From NCBI GenBank assembly GCA_038373885.1, contig JAWZYV010011898.1, positions 453,846 through 517,845 on the forward strand: 64,000 bases of DNA, written 5' to 3'. The stretch is from Cheiracanthium punctorium (Eukaryota > Arthropoda > Arachnida > Araneae > Cheiracanthiidae). Below are positions 22,440-33,120 of the stretch, piece by piece. A program made the translations under genes and the position numbers. Position 1 is the stretch's first letter. Every line of letters starts with the position of its first letter. A model generated the notes under the pieces. It did not search any database, was not told the DNA's origin, and worked only from the letters and a program-made list of their open reading frames with translations.

Positions 22440-23245
22440 TGAATAATTCAAACATACATACCAAATTGAAACTCAATCGAATGCACTGTTTAAACGCTTG
22501 CACACTTTCAAGAATTTCTCAACATATACCATTATTCCATAATATAAAAGAAATTTTTGTTGTAGCCTTGTAGAAAAACTATAATTCTTATACACAACTA
22601 AAACCCCCCCTTGGCTACGCCCCTGAGTGGCACCCAAAATTTGCTTAGACTTGGTAGAGAAAAAAAAAAAAGTAATAACAGACTGTTAGTGATAAATTTT
22701 AGGGTACTTGCGTATTATCCCAGCAGTCCGCCAAGACGAGCAATTTTTTTGCCAAGAGAAATGCCGGACATATGAAATTATTAATGGTTTGGTTTATTAA
22801 TACCGGTCTTAAGATGGTGATTTATAACATATATACTCAACGTCAGCTTAATCGAAGGTACCGTTTAAACGCTAGCGCACTTTCAAGAATTTCCCCCCAT
22901 AGGCCAGAATGTAAAAGAAATCTTTGTCATAGCCCTGTAGAAGAACTATAAGTCCTATACACATCCAAATTAATATCGGTCTTAAGATAGCGGTTTATAA
23001 CATATATACCCAATTTGAGCTCAATCGAATATGCCGTTTAAACGCTAGCGCACTTTCAAGAATTTTCCCCCCATAGGCCATAATGTAAGAGAAATCTTTC
23101 TCGTAGCCCTGTAGAAAAACTATAAGTCGTATACACACCAAAATCAATACCGGTCTTGCGACGGTAGTTTATGCCATATATATCCAATTTGAGCTCAATC
23201 GAATGCTCCGTTCAGGTGCTATCGTGTTCACTCACATACACACAA

Positions 23246-23276
<31 letters not shown>

Positions 23277-23290
23277 TACATACATACATC
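22440..23290 (+). repeat. ~180-bp tandem array ending in CA/TACA microsatellite
   Basis: Units share GAGCTCAATCGAAT, TTTAAACGC followed by GCACTTTCAAGAATTT, and CCTGTAGAAAAACTATAA. The array starts near 22,440, is broken by the duplicate block and continues to about 23,235. (CACA)n and (CATA)n runs follow to 23,290. CTTTCCGAACA near 22,384 and TGTTCGGAAAG near 23,398 form an inverted pair around the array. Confidence 0.75.
22604..22787 (+). repeat. Local duplicate of 22,008-22,196
   Basis: This ~185-bp block repeats the right end of the hAT MITE, its right target duplication AGTGGCAC, the following spacer and the left half of the GGTACTT MITE. It differs by a few substitutions and the loss of a short ATAACAG repeat. 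It interrupts a unit of the ~180-bp tandem array. The duplication is younger than both MITE insertions. Confidence 0.85.
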
Positions 23291-25814
23291 TCGTAAAAAT
23301 AGCATAAATGGATTCAGAAGCCCTCAAAACGTCTAAAAACACCAAAATCTCGAAGTCAAATTTTTTCATGATTACAATACTTTCCTTACATGGTACATGT
23401 TCGGAAAGTAAAAATACAGTTGAGACAGATCACATGATCGAAGTAATAAATGACACTTTTATGGCATAACAGTGACTATTCACCACAAATGAATTCTCAT
23501 TCATCAAGAATAAGCATATTGATTACTTTAGGAGTTAATTACCTTAATGTTATGAGTTTTTTTTTCCTGGTTACTGTTTCAAATTTAAATCAGTTAGTAA
23601 TAGCACAGGTTAATACAATGTGTCATGACTTAAGAAAATCTGAAAAAGCAACAAAATTCAAATTTAACATCTGAGTGTTTTCTCTTACATTAAAACTAAT
23701 TTCATTGGGATATTGTTTTTTTGTGTGATTGTGGAATGCTACGTTAGGACTATCTGCCAAGGATGGGGGTGCATTGGTAGGAGGACTTTATACGGGTTTC
23801 TAATGCTTATTCACATGTGATATTAGTAACAACTTGAATCAATTTAGTACTATGGTACTATACTATATCTTTCATTCTTGATATAAAAAATATGCATTTG
23901 TTTACTAATTGGGGAATACTTAAATTTGTTTACTATTCGGTTGTCGAATATTTAAGTATTTGGTCGAACCGTCACGGTATACTGTCGAATAGGTATACTG
24001 CCAGTATACCGAATATTCGGTGCATCCCTACATTGTACATTACCATACATAAAGAATTTGTTGATAGCTTCATTACAAGATGAGTAACACATGGTATACT
24101 CTTACTAAAATTAACACTTACATTATTGGGTCTTTCGGAAACCTATGATATTAGCTTTCAGGTTCTTTCACTCTAGCTGTGTCACAAAGGACACACTTAA
24201 CATGGGAGGACTTCTTTTTTCTGTAGAAAGAAAAACTAATTAAAAAGAGGGTGAAGTCAAAACAAAAAGTTTTAGAAATGACAATATTGAAGCAAAATAG
24301 CTCGTACATTAACATGAAATATTTTTACAAATAACTTTTATCCGCAATGTCTGTAACCAAGGGTAGAATCTTGTGTTTTGTTTTCTTTTTGTGCTGCCCC
24401 TCGGGCAATCTCTGAAATTATTTTGGTCGCCCCTAAGTACAGTTTGTTGCCCATGCAACTTTTGCTATACAATTTTTTTTTTTTAATTGCGGCTGTTACT
24501 ATGAAAAATGGATTTTTGACAACGTCTGATGTGACTATGATGGCAGAATTCTCTTGACGGTGATCGGCTGCTTGTAAACAAATAGGAAACGAGCACACTG
24601 AAGATAAAACAATAGTAGTTTCTTTCTTTCTACTCTTTTTGATAATTACCATGAAAGAAAATTCTTTTTTTTTGGTTGCCCTAAGGGCAACTGAATTCTT
24701 TGTTTTACTTGCCCGTTTAAAAATCTGACTGCCCTGGGTAAGCAGACAACTGCAACTTTCGAGCGCTGTCTGTAACTGAGTTCGAATAATTTTAGATTAT
24801 GCAATTCTCTGTTAATAGTGTCCACAAGGCTGCTTTTAATTACAGCAAAACTACAAAGGTTATCTGCGTAATGGGGGGATCAGGGGTGGCAAATAGGGGG
24901 TGCAGTTGCACAACCAAATGAAAAACTGAAATGCAACCCCTGGAGGGGGGGGGGGAATGCCTTTAGGCCGAGAACTTTAAAGGAATATTCACATTACAAC
25001 AACTGGAGAAAACCACAGGAAAAATAACCATATTTCATTATATGATAGATCATCATTTCTCATCTCTCCTATACAGTCGAACTCTTATAGCAAACCAAGT
25101 ATATAACGAACTAAGGCACGTATCCAGCCAGGCTGGTGGTTAAGGCAACTGTAAGCCAGCCCCCTCCCCCTGAATATCTGACTGTTTACTTAGCTTACAG
25201 ACGAAACTTACGTTATAATTTGATACACAGTCCTCAACAAAATAAAATCTTAGGTATGGCATTCCATATCAAAATATCTCGTGACCAACCTTTCTAAAAT
25301 TATAAATTTGATAATCAAGATACAAGATATGTGTTACAAATTTCATTAACTAAAATTTGCTGTGGGTCATGATTGGGCTCCAGCAGAAAAAAAATTGAGA
25401 TTTTTAAAGTAGGAAAAGTTATGTGATGGAAACAAATGATGCAGGCTTGGCTAGTTTTTGACGCATGACATTTTTAACCATGGTTTAAACCATCATGTCA
25501 AAAACCTCAAATATTGAGTGGAAAAAATAAACAATACTTTTAAGTGTTTTACTTTATTGCAAAATAGCTTGTACTTTAATATCTGCAATGAATTAATCAA
25601 TTAATATTTAGAAAAATAAAGCACTATAATCAGTAAAAAATGCTTATTTTGTTTACATCTATCAGGTTTATTTATCTTTAAGAAGTAAGACCATTATGTA
25701 CTTTGTAAGGATGTGCTTACTCATAGCATTCAAGTCCAAAATTTTTTACTAATTCTATTTTGAATGGAAAAATTTAGTATACTGATAGTTAAAACGACCT
25801 GATCTTTATCTCTT
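23291..25814. other. Intergenic; single hAT-like and pogo-like ends; one candidate exon
   Basis: Near 24,007-24,028 the phrase CGAATATTCGGTGCATCCCTA resembles the right end of a common hAT-like MITE family. Near 25,076 TACAGTCGAACTCTTATAGC resembles a pogo-type left end. Neither has a partner. A candidate exon at 24,151-24,220 is listed separately. Otherwise no gene is seen. Confidence 0.45.
24151..24220 (-). CDS. Candidate terminal exon with a CxxC motif
   Basis: The minus-strand acceptor TTTCTACAG is followed by one base and 22 codons ending in TAA (KKSSHVKCVLCDTARVKEPE and one more residue). The exon begins in the phase left by the candidate first exon at 27,283-27,314, so the two could be joined. 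The product would be very short unless further exons lie between. The CxxC pair suggests metal binding. Not recognised. Confidence 0.35.
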
Positions 25815-25973
25815 TAGTTAAAATTTTTTATTTGGGAATACCTTATTCCCCCGTACATGATATATATTTCTGTTACACACATAACCATCTTCGAGGAAGA
25901 TGGTTATGTGTGTAACCGAAATATATATCATGTACGGGGGAATAAGGTATTCCCAAATAAAAAATTTTAACTA
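25815..25973. repeat. Near-perfect hairpin, 78-bp arms, 3-base loop
   Basis: The left arm starts TAGTTAAAATTTTTTATTTG. The right arm is its complement, with a single mismatch (CTGTT against CGGTT) and a GAG loop at 25,893-25,895. It could be a small foldback element, a hairpin RNA source or a sequencing palindrome. Confidence 0.9.
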
Positions 25974-26187
25974 ATTAATCCGCCGTATTAAATAATGTTT
26001 TATATGTTTTTATTTATCTCTTTAGTCTAAATGAGTGAAACTGCTATGCTATTGGCTATTCCTTAAAGCCTTTTCAATTTAGATTAAACCAAAAATAAAC
26101 TTTATGTTTCTTCTAGGAAATGTTTACCCATACTTTCGTTTGAAATTTTTGAAAAACTGCAGAATATTATTCATTAATTACATATAT

Positions 26188-26313
26188 CAGTGGCATAGCC
26201 AAGGGGGATAGGGAAGTCGCAAGCCCCTCTAATGATCAATATTTTTTGTCATACAAGAAGTATATTCTTCACTCCCGTATCACACACACAATAAATTTCT
26301 GGCTGTGCCACAG
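26188..26313. mobile_element. Degenerate hAT-type MITE
   Basis: Starts CAGTGGCATAGCCAAGG and ends CTGGCTGTGCCACAG, so it belongs to the CAGTGGCGTAGCC group but carries several changes. The flanks are AT-repeats in which a target duplication cannot be judged. Confidence 0.6.
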
Positions 26314-27282
26314 ATATATACAATTTTTATATATAATATTGTATACATTAAATTTATAAATTTGTTATATAAATGGTATTAAACTAATTATTCTTAGTGA
26401 GCACAACTTATGTGCTAGTATAATTGTTATATTTTAATATAATTAATTTTAATTAGGCATTTAGTTTAATGCAAAATGTAAATATAGTGCATAATTAGTT
26501 TGCATATTGTTCTCTTTCTTTTATGGATTAGTTTTTGAGGGTTTAAACCAGTTTTTGATGCTTGTCATGTCGAAAAACAGTTTTTGAAGTCAAAAACCCA
26601 ACCCTGAAATGATGGTATATCACAGGCAAAATGAAACTCAAAGTACGCTGCGAACTACTAGACTAACCACTGAACAACAAAAAAAAAAAATTTGTATTTC
26701 CTCCAATTTTCTTAGCTACTTAATATTGAATATAATTCTTGGGCTCAGGTACTGAGCCAATTTTTGTGTTTCTTCACATTAATTTTAAACACATGAAGTT
26801 GAGCTTTAAACGTTTCAAAAGCTCTACACTCGCCCCCCCCCCCCAAAAAAAAATAGAAATATGTTCCGAGACTAAATTAAAACTTCTGATATAAACTGCG
26901 ATGAAGATAAACTTCTTTGCTTCTAAGAAACTGAAATCACTCCCCCCCCCCCAAGCTTCGATATTATATTTTTAGTGTGCACTATATCAAAAATAACTCA
27001 GTATTTTTTGTGCACTATAACAATCACAATAAACTTGTACAAGAATATTTCACATAATGTCCGCAACGGCAAATAGATTTACGTTCTCCTTCAAAATATC
27101 GCAAACATAGAAATTGCAGACATAAACACCTTTCACGAAATATTTACACAATTGTAGAAAAAAAATACTGATTTGATGTGCAGCATATTCCTTGTTGCAT
27201 CGTCATATAAACAAACAATACATATATCAATATATAAAAAACAATGTAAATGACAGTTAAATAACATAAAAGATGTACCTAC
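26314..27282. other. AT-rich spacer, nothing recognised
   Basis: Contains C tracts near 26,836 and 26,942. No coding frame, TIR pair or RNA gene is apparent. Confidence 0.5.
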
Positions 27283-27314
27283 ATTTTAGAAGATAATTCT
27301 ATATCCTTTGCCAT
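27283..27314 (-). CDS. Candidate first exon (MAKDIELSSK...)
   Basis: The minus-strand ATG at 27,314 reads MAKDIELSSK plus two bases, then a donor GTAGGT. The stretch just upstream (27,315-27,430) is locally GC-rich and has CGCATGCGC, which resembles an NRF-1 site. That fits a housekeeping-type promoter. The phase fits the candidate exon at 24,220. Evidence is slight: it is only ten codons and there is no homology call. Confidence 0.25.
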
Positions 27315-27429
27315 GAAGATCAGCAAAATGTATCCTGAATAAGTTCATGTTCAATGGCGACTCCGACCCGATGTTTGGAAATTCCTCCCGCCCGCCAAGA
27401 ATAACGATTAGTACGCATGCGCGAGTTGA

Positions 27430-27836
27430 ATGTTGTAAACATAATATCATTTCTTTGATATTCCCTGATATTCACCAATGTTGTAAACAGAATATAATTT
27501 CTGCGATATTCCCTGATATTCACCAATGTTGTAAACAGAATATCATTTCTGCGATATTCCCTGATATTCACCAATGTTTAAAATAGTACATTGAAATGAG
27601 TATATCGCTAAAAAATTGGATTAAATGGAAAAAAAAAAACATTAGGATGTTATTTATGAATGATAAGGTTATAAAATAATTGAAGAAATTCTCTTAAATG
27701 TTTTTAAAAAGGATTACTTTTAATTAATATCTGCCAATATCGGCAGATGTCGTAAATTCAATGTATGACATTCAGAGACTTTCAAAATATTGCCCGATAT
27801 CGGTGGACATTTGTCAATATCTTTGTGCTACCTGGG
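27430..27836 (-). mobile_element. CCCAGGTAGCAC-ended element, right end with GATATT array
   Basis: Ends GTGCTACCTGGG. Subterminal motifs are GATATTCCCTGATATTCACC, in about three tandem 57-bp units (27,455-27,580), and CGATATCGG/CAATATCGG nearer the end. The outer edge lies inside a copy of the 1.9-kb CGGGGCC element. It is the inverted equivalent of the end at 18,899, but the two are probably from different insertions. Confidence 0.65.
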
Positions 27837-28254
27837 AACGTCATGCTTATTTACAAGAATAAAAACTACTCAAGTAATACGATTTCTGATTAAAATAATT
27901 TATTTATAAATAACACATGAGTAATTATTCATTAAACATGATTTACATACATATTTTTAGAACTTCTAAATACATTAGCGTTCACTTACCTTTACATTCA
28001 GAGCAAAATGTTCGAATTTTAGGATAAATTTTCATGAAAGAAAATGGCGCAAGATTCACAAAACGATTACCTACATCTAAAGTTCTTTAGCACGACAAAA
28101 GTATAAAAAAATTGTTTTAAAATAATAAAATAATATAACATTTATAATACTTAGAATAATAAAATAGAATACTGTAACTAGGGAAAACAGGCCTCAATGA
28201 TAAACTCATTTTTAGCGATGGCAACTCATAAGCAGGCCCGTTGATTAGCGATGG
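27837..28254 (-). mobile_element. Partial copy of the 1.9-kb CGGGGCC element
   Basis: On the minus strand it starts CGGGGCCATCGCTAATC and stays homologous to 48,774-49,200 until it is cut at 27,837 by the CCCAGGTAGCAC element. At 28,035-27,990 it carries a possible first exon, MKIYPKIRTFCSECK, followed by a good donor (GTAAGTG). This copy of the exon is more intact than the one at 48.9 kb. The function is not recognised; the CxxC could be the start of a zinc ribbon. Confidence 0.6.
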
Positions 28255-29136
28255 CCCCGCTTTAACCCCCATAAGATCTGCGTTCTGGGATCGGCAAATA
28301 TGCTCTACCACCATGGTTTCGACTAATGGAAGTGAGAATTTTTATGCCTCTTCCTAAAGTATCGGAAGGGGACGCTATCAACCAATCAAAACCAATACCT
28401 CCTATATACTAAACAGACCTGTTCATCCTAGCCAACTCTACGGGAGAAAATGTCCGCGCACAGAACTAGATTACGCAGCTTAACGCCACCAGATGGCAGT
28501 ACAAAATCATGCACTTTTTTTGTAAATAGCATGCAATTCAATTGATCCATCTTGTATTTTACGCAGCTTTTGCTTTTAAAATTTACTTTCATAAAGTAAA
28601 ACAGGCCTTTTTTTCCGTTTGAGGAATATCGGTTTGTCTTTATAAAATCACTGAGGGAAAATTACTAGATTAAATAAGAAAAAAATAAATGCATTTTTAA
28701 GCATAGTCATTCGGAAGAATTATCGGCACGATGACAGAGCATTCTAACAAATTTAAATTTACGACAGAGGGCAAAAGTTCTTTTTATTCAGTAATATAAT
28801 AATCGATAAAAGTCTATTTAAGAAAAAACATAAATTTAATTTATTCATTATATTAAATGTTCGTCGTTAACGTTATTTCGTTCAAAATAGGTTGATCATG
28901 ACTCAATATGCTTTTTTATTTAAAATATGAATTTAAAAAATTTCTTTAACATGGTTCTTATTAAAATAAAAAAGACTACTGCATAAGCATGTTTAAAATA
29001 TATTCTTTAATAATTTATGACTTAAGTTGAATTCAATACGATTTTTCCCCCACAAGAAGAGTGATATTTAACATGGGAGAAAGAGATATACAGTATTTTT
29101 CATGTATAAAAAAATAATTTTCAGTGTAAATTTTTC

Positions 29137-29329
29137 CAGGGCCGTACCCAGAAAAAAAATTCGGGTGGGGGGAGGGGGGGTCTGAAAATTTCGGGGCCGG
29201 GGGACCAAAAGGTGAAAAAGGCTAAATGTTTCACAATAAGGCTTCATTATTATTGTTTTGTTAGCAAAATTTTAAATTTCGGGCGTGGGGGGCGACCAGG
29301 GGGTCTGGTTCCCCCTGGGTACGGCCTTG
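29137..29329. mobile_element. hAT-type MITE, 193 bp, nested in the P-like element
   Basis: Starts CAGGGCCGTACCCAG and ends CTGGGTACGGCCTTG, with AATTTTTC exactly repeated at 29,129-29,136 and 29,330-29,337. It is G-rich inside both ends. It is a different subfamily from the CAGGGGCGTAGCC MITEs. Confidence 0.92.
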
Positions 29330-29876
29330 AATTTTTCAGAAGTGTGAAAAAAATGTCTTTTTGATGAATGCTTTTTATAACAAAATAGTTAAATATACTT
29401 AAAAGCAGGGTTTTAGTTATTTATTAAAAATCATTTGATTTTTTTAGAATTGTGTTTTTAAATTTTTGCAATGTACATGGGACAGTCTGTTATCAGAAAT
29501 AACTTCTTAACTATATAGTATATTCTACTCACCGATTAACAAAAATTAAATATCTATGTTTTAACCTAGACATTCTGTTATTTTGTAATTAGATAGTGGA
29601 AACTAAATAAGAGGTAAATTTAAAGAACAAATCAATTGTTTATTTAATACAGACCATTTATTTAATAAAGTAAAAGTCACAGTCCATACAATATACAATA
29701 TTTTTAAGCAAATGAATTATCAATTTAATTGTTTCAATGATAACACTATTTTCGGTGGTTTGTCAACTCCCAATTTCTTATGAAAGCTAGAATGAACAAT
29801 ACCAAAAGAAAAAAAATTGTTTTTTTGTTCCAGATAAAGCCACAGCTCTGTTGTTAATTTGTACATAAACTGAATT

Positions 29877-29935
29877 TCACTCTTCATAAAGACTCCTTGA
29901 ACAATTTGGGTCTTCATCAGAAGGAGAAGGAGCTT
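29877..29935 (-). CDS. Candidate last exon of the P-like THAP gene
   Basis: The minus-strand acceptor GTTCATTTTTAG is followed by two bases and 18 codons ending TGA (APSPSDEDPNCSRSLYEE). The two leading bases complete the codon left open by the THAP exon at 30,709, so phase agrees. The joined product would be a THAP stub without a catalytic domain. Weak evidence, but consistent with a deleted P-like gene. Confidence 0.35.
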
Positions 29936-30023
29936 CTAAAAATGAACACTCATTCACTCAGTTGTTCAGCCAAGCCATTCATATCAGCTCTACATTGTAA
30001 CATCAAGTAAAAGCAATAAGAAA

Positions 30024-30192
30024 TTAACAGCTATATGCAATGGCTATGGGTCCCCCAGCATATTCTGGTGATATATTATCTTCCAGATAATGCTGTATTA
30101 ACTGCTCAAAAGGCAGTGGTTTCATCGGAGCCATCCGACTCATTGTAGCCCACTTTATGCATGTCACGTCAAAATTTGTAGCAAAAGGAGTG
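30024..30192 (-). CDS. Coding-looking exon inside the P-like element
   Basis: Minus-strand acceptor TTATTATTTTAAG, then an open stretch of 55 codons to TAA. It includes FDVTCIKWATMSR, then MKPLPFEQLIQHYLED. The residue composition looks like real protein. Its phase does not fit the THAP exon, so it would need another upstream exon or belongs to a different transcript. Not recognised. Confidence 0.35.
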
Positions 30193-30708
30193 CTTAAAAT
30201 AATAAAAAAAACTTTTGTAAAATTACACCATAAAGTTTAATTCAACGCCCATACAGTTGTTTCGAGCAAAAACTTTTTTGCCCTTCATGTTGTTTATTTA
30301 AGGGAAAAGTACTTAATAGAGGCTATCCAAAAATGTCATACTTAGGAAGGAAGAGGGTGATAAAAATGTAACATAACACATTTTGGTTAAAACAAAAACA
30401 TTTCAAATCAGCAGATTAAATTTTGAAACTTGAAATTACAAGAATATGAGAATTTGCATATATTATGTATAAATATACCGTTACTGAATGACTAGTTTAT
30501 ATTTCTAACTATCTGTGTACATACTACGCAACTCGCACGTGCACAACAAGAAAGTTAATTGCATACTGAGTGGTGGTTAATCTGAAAAAACACTTACATA
30601 AAACCGAATTTTTATGCATAGAGAATTGACAGAGCATTACTGTTGACAATAACGATTTAAATATCAAACCGTAATCATGCGATCAAAGTGCAAAAATTAT
30701 ATACTTAC

Positions 30709-30844
30709 CTTCTCCAGAAATGGTCTTGATCCATTTTTCTCTTATAACTATATCGCTGGGAAACTCATTTAACGAAACCTTTACGCCATCTGATCTTTTA
30801 CGTCAGCTATCTGACTTGCAAAAGGGAACACAACAATATGACAT
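30709..30844 (-). pseudogene. THAP-domain exon with one in-frame stop
   Basis: The minus-strand ATG at 30,844 opens MSYCCVPFCKSDS. A single TGA follows as codon 14. The frame then continues through VSLNEFPSDIVIREKWIKTI and ends at a donor GTAAGTAT. The two early cysteines and the FP...REKWI block are hallmarks of the THAP zinc finger, which binds DNA in P transposases and several host proteins. The later C..H pair of the finger is not found. It lies about 200 bp inside the right TIR, where a P transposase would start. Confidence 0.65.
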
Positions 30845-31296
30845 CTTTGGAAAAAAAATAATAATCGTGAAAATTAAAGCTAATTAATTCTACCACACTG
30901 AAAGTCTTACACGTGAGGAATTGAATGTTTCCCCCTATATTTGTATTAGCTACTAGCGCCCTCTATGGGTGGTTTTATTTTTCCAAGCGGACAAGCCTTT
31001 GCTCCGCGTGAACAGGTCTGTTTCAGTATATAGGAGGTCTTGATCAAAACAAGGCACTCTTTGCCGCATTCGAGCACGTAGTTTAAGTTTATGACATAGT
31101 ACTTAAATAGGTACCATGTCTTGTCTTATTTTGTTAGTCGATCTCTGGCTGTGTTATACCATGTGAATATACAACGTGTAAGATACTAAATCTTTGATAC
31201 TAATGCGCAGTAGTCAAATACAGTAAAAAAAAATTAATATCGATTTTCGAACCGCTTTGTCAAAACTTTAATTGTAAGTTGCGTGCAAACTTAATT

Positions 31297-31370
31297 GCGC
31301 TTCGGTGGTTGAATCGGTAAGACGCGGGACTATTAGTAGGGCGTTATGTGATCGAACCCCGTGCTGCGCA
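31297..31370 (+). tRNA. tRNA-like sequence, probably a relic
   Basis: A 74-base stretch starting GCGCTTC and ending GCTGCGCA, so 5 of 7 acceptor positions pair. It has a B-box-like GATCGAACCCC and a loose A-box. The D and anticodon stems do not fold well, and a T tract follows at 31,387. Likely a degenerate tRNA or SINE head. Confidence 0.3.
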
Positions 31371-32012
31371 ATATTTTCCTGCACATTTTTTTTTTTTTTT
31401 TAAATACGCGAATCCTGGTAATTAATTCATTTTTTAGTAAAGTAAATATTTATTTACTTTTTCATTTATTCATTTATTTATCTTTTTTTTTTTACTTCCT
31501 GTTTATTGATTTTATATTATTATTTAAATTTTATTTCTTTTTGTAAAATCATTACTTTGTGGAATCGGAATTTTACACTTTCAAAATAAATCACTTTTAA
31601 CACCCACAAAACTCAATATTTCTTTAAGGTACATTAATTTTTGTCAGACAGACTATTTTTTCCCTAATTGTCACCCGTTCGTGATGCAACAGCAAGAGTA
31701 TTAATTTTTTAAGCATCATCAATTGTAAAAATATATTCTTTGAATAGCAGAAATAAAATTTTAAAAATATATAAATAAATATACAGTCCACTCACAATTT
31801 TACGACCCTTCCGATTTAACGACCCTCTGATGAAGTGCTGACAGTGTTTCAATACCTTTTATAAACTTTATTTTACACTCAGTATATTCACATGGCCATT
31901 ATGCCAAAGTTCATTGAAATCCGCATTTTCCTGAAGCCGAGCCTCCTCCTTATAAAATAAAAACGGTAATATTCGAGTAAAAACAAATCAGATTGAAATT
32001 ATCATTACTTAA
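31371..32012. other. AT-rich spacer with one pogo-like end
   Basis: T-rich to about 31,560. At 31,785 TACAGTCCACTCACAATTTT, followed by ACGACC-type phrases, resembles a pogo/Tigger left end whose partner I could not place. Confidence 0.4.
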
Positions 32013-32132
32013 ATGAAAACAACTTTTCCAGTTTTTATAGAGCGCAGCAAACGAAATGAGGATTTGAAATCTCTAGCACAAAAATTAAACAGCAGTGGAG
32101 GTTTTATTAAAAATGTGAAAGCTTGGCAAAAG
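32013..32132 (+). CDS. Myb/SANT-like (MADF-type) first exon
   Basis: ATG at 32,013 gives 40 codons in phase 0, then a donor GTAAGCAG. The stretch RNEDLKSLAQKLNSSGG followed by KAWQK matches the start of the Myb/SANT-like domain found in regulatory proteins and in Harbinger-type accessory proteins. That domain typically continues with a VW block from the next exon. No following exon was found, so it may be a fragment. It could be host or transposon derived. Confidence 0.45.
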
Positions 32133-32440
32133 GTAAGCAGACTGTTATTTTATAAAGTTTAAATATCATTAAAAATTAGCATTAGTATATTCTAATTGTT
32201 CTAGGCTCTAAATATTTTTTAAACTCTTGAATCAGTTGGAATGCTAATGATTTATTCAACCGAAAATTGTTGATAAATTCGTCGTCGCTTAATTCAAAGG
32301 ATTTACACCTAGGAATCGAATTTCGATTCCTATGAACCCTTCTAGCATCTTATTGTTGTGCAACAGTTGCTACAATTAAAACCGAGCCATTATTTTGATG
32401 TAAACAACTACCATCAGAACAAATAACCACGCACGCTGAC

Positions 32441-33120
32441 TTGTATCCGAAGCGGAAAGAGCTTCTCACTCGCGTTTACCGTGCCGGGAAAAAAAAGTGG
32501 AATTTCCGACAGGGTTTCCGATATCGGAACGTTCCCGAGAGCATCGTGGTAGACCAAATTGAAGCCCTTTCGGAATGTGACGTCATGAGTGAGAAAAGGG
32601 TTGTTTTTCCGCTTCGGAAAGGTTTCCGAGAAGATCGTGCTAGGGCCCCAGGCATTGACACATCATCTTTCCACAGGAAGTGAAACTCCGGTGCCTCTTT
32701 ATATCCCCACCCCCCTCCCTGTAATTCTCCGAACGCCTTTGTTCTTCACTCGAACTATCACTGGCGAAGCATACTTCATCCTCAGCATACTGATTTCAGC
32801 AAGAGGGAAACGGCTCCGGAACCGGACAGATTTTAAAACGGATCTGGACAGAATGACAGAAGAGCGGGTTCGGACAGAGATGGACCGACTTCGGAACCGA
32901 ATGACAGAAACGAATGGATCCGGACACAAATGACTGATTTCGGAACCAAAGGACCGAAAGGAACGGTTAAGGACCGAAATGACTGATTTCGGAGCCTGAT
33001 GAACGGGAACGGGTCCGGACCGGAATGACTGATTTCGGAGCCAAATGACCGAAAGGAGCGGATCGCATGTTCACAATATCTACCCGTTTCGGCATCAGCA
33101 ACTCTCTGATTGGACAAGAG
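32441..33120. repeat. CpG-rich region with ~47-bp tandem units
   Basis: From about 32,800 the motif ATGACTGATTTCGGA recurs at 32,930, 32,979 and 33,025, with CCGGA/TCCGG words between. Open frames on both strands are products of this repeat. The last ~65 bp (33,055-33,120) is the inverse of 40,790-40,858, beside the 2-kb inverted repeat. An upstream TGACGTCA-like word may be a CRE site. No gene is supported. Confidence 0.6.

Larger units (their letters stand above)
28393..31042 (-). mobile_element. P-like element, 2.65 kb, non-autonomous
   Basis: TIRs of about 33 bp begin CAATACCTCCTATATACT on the left and CAAGACCTCCTATATACT on the right (read inward). Both then continue through ACAGACCTGTTCA. 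The target duplication is exact: ATCAAAAC at 28,385-28,392 and 31,043-31,050. Termini starting CA, an 8-bp TSD and a THAP exon just inside the right end all fit the P superfamily. The transposase catalytic region is not found. A hAT MITE (29,137-29,329) is nested within it. I infer an internally deleted, inactive member. Confidence 0.8.

Noticed and set aside
22440..23290. CRISPR-like array
   Set aside because: Units are contiguous and ~180 bp, without unique spacers, in a eukaryotic transposon-rich context with no cas genes.
18899..27836. Treating the CCCAGGTAGCAC end at 18,899 and the inverse end at 27,836 as one 8.9-kb transposon
   Set aside because: The left end interrupts gypsy gag, while the right end abuts a copy of element B, not the rest of gag. 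The ends therefore come from different insertions or a later rearrangement.
31297..31370. Functional tRNA gene
   Set aside because: D and anticodon stems do not fold properly and the acceptor pairs in only 5 of 7 positions.
32441..33120. Overlapping open frames on both strands of the CpG-rich region
   Set aside because: They follow from a ~47-bp tandem repeat with few stop codons. No domain is visible and both strands are equally open.
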